NCBI RefSeq assembly: GCF_963924675.1
Contig: NW_027077440.1
Location: forward strand, 1,784,501 to 1,848,500
Direction of reading: 5' to 3'
DNA length: 64,000 bases
DNA from: Phocoena phocoena
Taxonomy: Eukaryota; Chordata; Mammalia; Artiodactyla; Phocoenidae
This document shows positions 59,431-64,000 of the stretch, in pieces. Below the pieces are notes generated by a model. The model did no database searches. It was given only the letters and a program-made list of their open reading frames with translations, and was not told the DNA's origin. How positions within the stretch are numbered: the first letter of the stretch is position 1; every line of letters begins with the position of its first letter. Made by a program: the position numbers and the translations under genes.

Positions 59431-60540
59431 AGGGGCACATTTAACTCTAATTTCCCACCAGGAAGAGGAATTAACCAAAGGCTCAGAGTGCCGTGCCGGA
59501 CCCTGATTATGGCCTGAAGCAAACCTGCAGTTTTGTGGCCAGCTTACAAGGAAGCGAGTTAAGAAAGGAGCTCAGGGGCACTGTAATTCACAAACCTGCA
59601 GAGATAAATGACAGCTATTGGCAAAAATATATCGAAGTAAGTCTGCAAAGAGGACTTGAAAACGAGGCAGAATTGCAGGAATCATATTTCAAGAGGTAGA
59701 TTGGAATTGCATTTAAAGCATATGAAAAGCGGCAGATCTTTGACAGTGATGCACATGGACAAAAAGTGCGTATACATTTTTCCTGAATATATTCAGGAAA
59801 AAACGCATATGAACATTTTGGCCAACCAAGCACTCCAGCAATGGAAATCCACACTACAATGAAGTCACATTTCCCATTCGTCAAAAAGGCCATCTGAATA
59901 AAGTGTAAAAACCAGAAACACAGGACAGGCCATGGAGAACAGGGAGCCGTGTTATGCTGATGGGCGGGATGTAAATTGCCAACAGACACTCTGGAGATGT
60001 TCATGGTGTATCCTGAAACATCTAAAAAACAAAGCTACAGAGCCTAGGGCACTTCCACTTTTGGCCCTATAGCTTAGGAAAATTAAAATCAAAAAGACAC
60101 AGCCAACACAAAATTTAGGGCTGCTGTGTTTACAAGAACCTCGAGTCCAGTACAAATTAAATATCCCAGAAAGAAAAAAATGGATAAAGAAGTTGTGCTA
60201 CTTACGTACAACAGAATATCACTCAGCAGTGAAATCAATGTCATCAGGCCTGTAGCAGCAAATTGAGTGGATTTAATTATGATGATTCTAAGAGAAATAT
60301 GTCACACAAAGAAAGATAATTATAAGATATCACTAATAGAGGGAGTGTAAACTTGGCTACACATAAACTGAATTACAAAACCGAACAGAGTCTCACATTT
60401 AGATAAAAACCTTATGCTTGCTTAAGGGGAAAGTTGAGTTGGGCTGCTGTATAAAAACAGATTGAAATTAGCACACATACCATTCCATAAGCCAAATACG
60501 TAATAAACAAGACCTACTCTTTGCTCAACGAAATAGACTC
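59431..60540 (+). repeat. Diverged, truncated satellite monomer
   Basis: Satellite sequence resumes at GTATCTGGAGGGGCACATTTAA (consensus GTGTCTGCACGGGCAAATGTAA). It includes a decayed palindrome at about 59757-59823 and the ORF2-derived part, and ends at TGCTCAACGAAATAGACTCA. It has many more differences than the main array, so it looks like an old edge copy. Its start overlaps the phase already covered by 56660-57020, so the two pieces are not simply one unit split by the GC-rich repeat. Confidence 0.85.
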
Positions 60541-61260
60541 ATCCATGGTGTATCACCTCACACCTATTAGAATGGGCATCATCAGAAAATCTACAAACAT
60601 CAAATGCTGGAAACGGTGTGGAGATAAGGAATCCTCTTCCACTATTGTTGGGAACGTAAATTGATACAGTCACTGTGGAGAACATTATGGAGTTTCTTAT
60701 AAAACTAAGAATAGAATTACCATATGATACAGCAATCCCTCTACTGGGCATATACCCAGACAAAACCATAAATCAAAAAGAGACATTCACCACAATGTTC
60801 ATTGCATCACTATTTACACTATCCAGGAAATGGAAGCAACCTAAATGCCCACAGAGAGACGAATGCATAAAGATGTGGTACATATATAAAATGGAATATT
60901 ACTAAGCCATAAAAAGGAATGAAATTGGGACATTTGTAGAGACGTTGATGGATCTAGAGACTGTCATACAGAGTGAAGTAAGTCAGAAAGAGAAAAACAA
61001 ATCTTGTATATTAATGCATATATGTGGAACCTTGAAAAATTGTACAGATGAACCGTTTTGCAAGGCAGAAATAGAGCAATACATGTATACAACAAACGTA
61101 TGGACAACAAGGGGGGAACGCTGTTGGGGATGGTGGTGGGAGGAGTTGAGAATTTGGGATTGGTATGTATACATTTATATGTATAAAGTAGATAACCAAA
61201 AACAACCTGCTGTATAAAAATATAAAATTAAAATCAAAATAAAAAAATAAAATTAAAAAA
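60541..61260 (+). mobile_element. Old LINE-1 3' end fragment
   Basis: The sequence parallels LINE-1 ORF2 from GTATCACCTCACACC on, with ORF2-like reading [17 protein letters not shown] and MFIASLFTLSRKWKQPKCP broken by substitutions and a stop. A degenerate 3' UTR follows (AAAGTAGATAACCAAAAACAACC) and an A-rich end at about 61220-61262. It is older than the other two LINE-1s in the window. Confidence 0.88.
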
Positions 61261-62540
61261 AGTAAAACAGAAAAAATATTCTTCCCTTCACATACATGTA
61301 TTTATATGAATAAATTATTTCCATGCTTATATCTGTAAATACACAAAAGAGGAATAAAATCTACCTTGAACCAAAAACGAAAAAAAGATAAAAAAGAACA
61401 GAACCCACCAGTTACACAGAGGAAAACCGTTTCAGGGCACTTGCTCCAATTGCAAACAATTCTGAAGTTGGTCAGTGGTGGGGAATCATCTCCCATTCAG
61501 CCAGCATGCTCCTCGCAACAAACGTCCTCACTGCAAAGCTGGGGGACCGTGCCGAGGTATCTGTGAGTAAACGTGGGCCGAGCCCCAGGCCAGCTGCTGC
61601 TGAAATGTTCCCACCCTTCCAAGGCTAAACACCTGAATATGTACAAGGACTTGAAAACCTAGAGGAAGGGCCATGGAGCCACATGAGGGACAGCATGCCA
61701 GCCGACTTGGTGCCTGCAGGCCAGCCAGGATGGTCCTGGCCCTGGGTGCTCTTCTGGAAGCTCTCCATTTCCCTGCCTGAGATACCCCTGCTGTCCCGGC
61801 CCCCACTGCTTTCTTCCTTCCTCACCTGTGCCCAGGGAGAAATTCCAGCGGCAGGTGTGGGTGACACATCCTCTTCTTTAGCAGGTAGCATCTTGGCAAC
61901 TGCTGCAGAAAGTCCAGCAGAGCCCCACTCACACTGGGACACCCACAAAGCCGTGGCCTCTCACTCCCTCCCACCAGCCCAGCCCCGAGACTGCTGACAG
62001 GGCAGAGAAAATGGCGTCAGGCACAGCTGCAGGGGCTCTTGCTGCCTGGAGCGGTGTTTATATTGATCTCAACCCAGGCACACCTGGGGAGGGCTGGCCG
62101 GCACGGTCAGGCTTCCCAAGCCAGCCAATAATCACCCCTCAGGGGCTCACAGTTGCTGAAAATGGAACTTGCTGAATTGGCCAGGTCCAAGGAACAGGTG
62201 TGGGCTCCTGAGAGTCAGGATAGACAAGGGGCTGCAGCTCTGGCTTGTTTTCTAATTATATTATCTGGCCCATGAGTGGGAGACAACTTCAAGAAAACCC
62301 TCTCCTAATGAGAGGAACCCAGGAGTCAGGGAGAGGAGGGGTGGGTGGTGGTTGGAGACAGAGGCCTGGTGCCCCGGGTGCAGTGGAAGTCTCTGGAAGA
62401 CCAGGTGGAGGAGGCCGCACAGAGTGATGCCCAGGGTCACAGACCTGTCAGAGCTGCTGTTTGTTAGTTCAAGTCCTGCTCTGAGGTGCTCTGTGTCAGA
62501 TCTGAGCGACAGGTGAGCTGGGAGTGCTCTGCAATGAGGG
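61261..62540. other. No recognised feature
   Basis: The left 120 bp are AT-rich. The rest is moderately GC-rich, without an obvious repeat family, splice-bounded exon or long frame that I can support. The open frames on both strands (about 60-190 codons) are compositional. It may be ordinary single-copy or old segmental sequence. Confidence 0.5.
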
Positions 62541-62544
62541 CTAT

Positions 62545-62790
62545 GTGCACGGTTCCTGTGTGCCCAGCCCTGCCAAGGTACCTGCAAGGGTAGCTCTGTA
62601 TCCTGGGAGGGGCCTGACCACTGGAGCCCCATGGACTGCAGAGGACCTGCCCAGGGAATCCCATATCCTGGGAGGGGCCTGAACACGAGAGCCCCGTGGG
62701 CTGGGGTGGGGGTAGGGTACCTGCCCAGGTGAGCTCCATATCCTGGGATTGGCCTGACCTCGAGAGCCCCATGGGCTGCTGGAGTCCTGG
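62545..62790 (+). repeat. Short minisatellite, three to four copies of 65-75 bp
   Basis: TATCCTGGGAGGGGCCTGA begins at 62599 and 62664 and, as TATCCTGGGATTGGCCTGA, at 62739. Each is followed by GAGAGCCCC(A/G)TGG or close variants. A partial copy precedes the first. Confidence 0.85.
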
Positions 62791-62821
62791 TAAAGGATGT
62801 CAGGACAGTCAGTGAAGCCAC

Positions 62822-63620
62822 TGAGGATATACCTCCAGTAGTTCCTAAATCCTACACCCTGCTGGTCATTCTACCAACCACCAGGACTTGGTATTCTGTA
62901 TTAGTCTTCACTGATGCCTTCTTTTGTATTCCATTAGTCCCAGAGTCACAAGAAATTTTGGCTTGTGAGTGACAGGACTCAACATACAATTAAAACAATA
63001 CTTCCAGGCTGTCTTGCCCCAAGGGTTCAAAAATTCCCACACCATCTTTGGGGAAAGCTCAGCTAAAGACCTAAAAGTTCTACCTCTGGAAAAGGAAACA
63101 CTCCTTCAATATTCAGACGACATTCTGATCGCCAGCCCTACTAAGGAGGCCTCAGAACTACCAAGCCAATAAAGGATAGAAGTTGTCCACGAAAAAGCTC
63201 AAGTATCACAGACTACGGTGACCTGCCTGGGCTTCATTCTCACAGAAGGTCGGAGAAGCCCATCCCAGGAAAGGGAAGAAACAATTTACAGCCTTACCCC
63301 TTTCTGAAACTAGAAGACAGCTTAGGGGTTCCTGGGGAAGCCAGGGTTTCCTGCCTCTGGATCCCTAACTACAGTCTACTAGCTGGGCCTCTATATGAAA
63401 CACTGAAAGGAAAAGATGATGATCCTTTTGAATAGAATCCAGAAGTGGCCTTTCAAGAATGGAAAGAGCAGTCAATTCAGACCCTTGCCCTGGAACTCCC
63501 TAATTTAGCTAAACCCTTTGACCTTTACATTCCTGGTGAAAGGTGAATCGCCATTGGAGTATTAGTGCAAAAACTGGGACCACTTGAAATGGAACAATGC
63601 AAGAATGCCATCCAGGTAGG
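62822..63620 (+). pseudogene. Decayed class I (gammaretrovirus-like) pol remnant
   Basis: Successive frames give reverse transcriptase features: PPVVPKSYTLL and VFTDAFFCIPL near 62834-62940, then VLPQGFKNS (63012-63040) and the active-site block QYSDDILIASP (63108-63140). CLGFILTEG follows near 63223, and a connection/RNase H start (FDLYIPGE, IGVLVQKLGP) near 63520-63580. Several stops and frameshifts separate them. This order fits class I endogenous retroviruses such as HERV-E or HERV-I relatives; a finer assignment needs a search. No LTR is visible. Confidence 0.82.
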
Positions 63621-64000
63621 ATAAACTATGGTCACCAATGGGCTTGGCCCACCGCCACATCTGGCCAAGATACTGGTGGTATCTGAAAACCTGGAAATCA
63701 GCAGCCCAAAAGGCCACCTCCCTTCTAAGGGAAACGGACCCCACGTGGTGATCCTAACCCCCAACCATGCCCTGAAGTTGCAGGGTTTGCTCCGTGGGCA
63801 CACTGACCTCGATTGAGGAGGCCCTCCAACTCCAACCTCCAGAGAGATAACCGGGGGCAACGGGGCACCATGACGACCCGTGTGACCATCACTTGACCTG
63901 GAGTTTCTCTCATAAAACAACAAGAGTGTGTCCCAAAAGAGTAGACTACTGCTTGCAGTACTTACTGTACCCAGAGGGGAGCTAATAATCTTGGCGGGGG
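63621..64000. other. Probable continuation of the class I ERV, unresolved
   Basis: Likely follows the pol remnant, but I cannot match any stretch to RNase H or integrase with confidence. No other feature is seen to the end of the window. Confidence 0.3.

Noticed and set aside
62261..62821. 186-codon minus-strand frame
   Set aside because: Much of it translates the 65-75 bp minisatellite; no start or splice context and no family likeness.

Overview
The window is nuclear DNA from a mammal, almost certainly a cetacean. No host protein-coding gene is recognised. Two facts support the assignment. The LINE-1 elements have the ORF1/ORF2 and 3' UTR type of whales and even-toed ungulates. About 43 kb is a tandem array with a 1,744-1,748 bp unit, which matches the length I recall for the 'common cetacean satellite' (about 1.75 kb in most whale families, about 1.58 kb in delphinids). 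If that identification is right, the animal is more likely a baleen, sperm or beaked whale than a dolphin. All calls rest on reading the sequence; no database search was run.

Layout. (1) 1-7430: a long, young LINE-1 with a CpG-rich 5' UTR, intact ORF1, and ORF2 interrupted by one stop codon. After its own poly(A) comes about 104 bp ending in AATAAA and a second poly(A), the mark of a 3' transduction. It sits inside the satellite. (2) 7457-50040: 24 complete satellite monomers and one truncated one. Each carries a 68-bp palindrome, and about 840 bp of each is a decayed LINE-1 3' end. Monomers 5-16 form a four-monomer higher-order repeat of 6,988 bp, present three times almost without change; less regular higher-order patterns follow. 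(3) 50041-56659: a 5'-truncated antisense LINE-1 inserted in the satellite (11-bp target duplication) and itself split by a young betaretrovirus-like provirus (50513-56457; 5-bp target duplication). The provirus has near-identical 1,276-bp LTRs, a matrix-region gag piece, a large gag-pol deletion, an open 705-codon env, and a 174-codon ORF inside each LTR. (4) 56660-60540: diverged satellite remnants around 2.4 kb of GC-rich tandem repeat (about 590-bp unit made of eleven roughly 53-bp subunits). (5) 60541-64000: an old LINE-1 tail, about 1.3 kb with nothing recognised, a short minisatellite, and a decayed class I (gammaretrovirus-like) pol remnant.

The order of events can be read directly: satellite array, then antisense LINE-1, then provirus. 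The sense LINE-1 at the left and the higher-order amplification are also recent. The most interesting points are the LINE-1 origin of half the satellite unit, the matched changes in the two palindrome arms, and the intact env and LTR-encoded reading frames in a provirus that has lost most of gag-pol.
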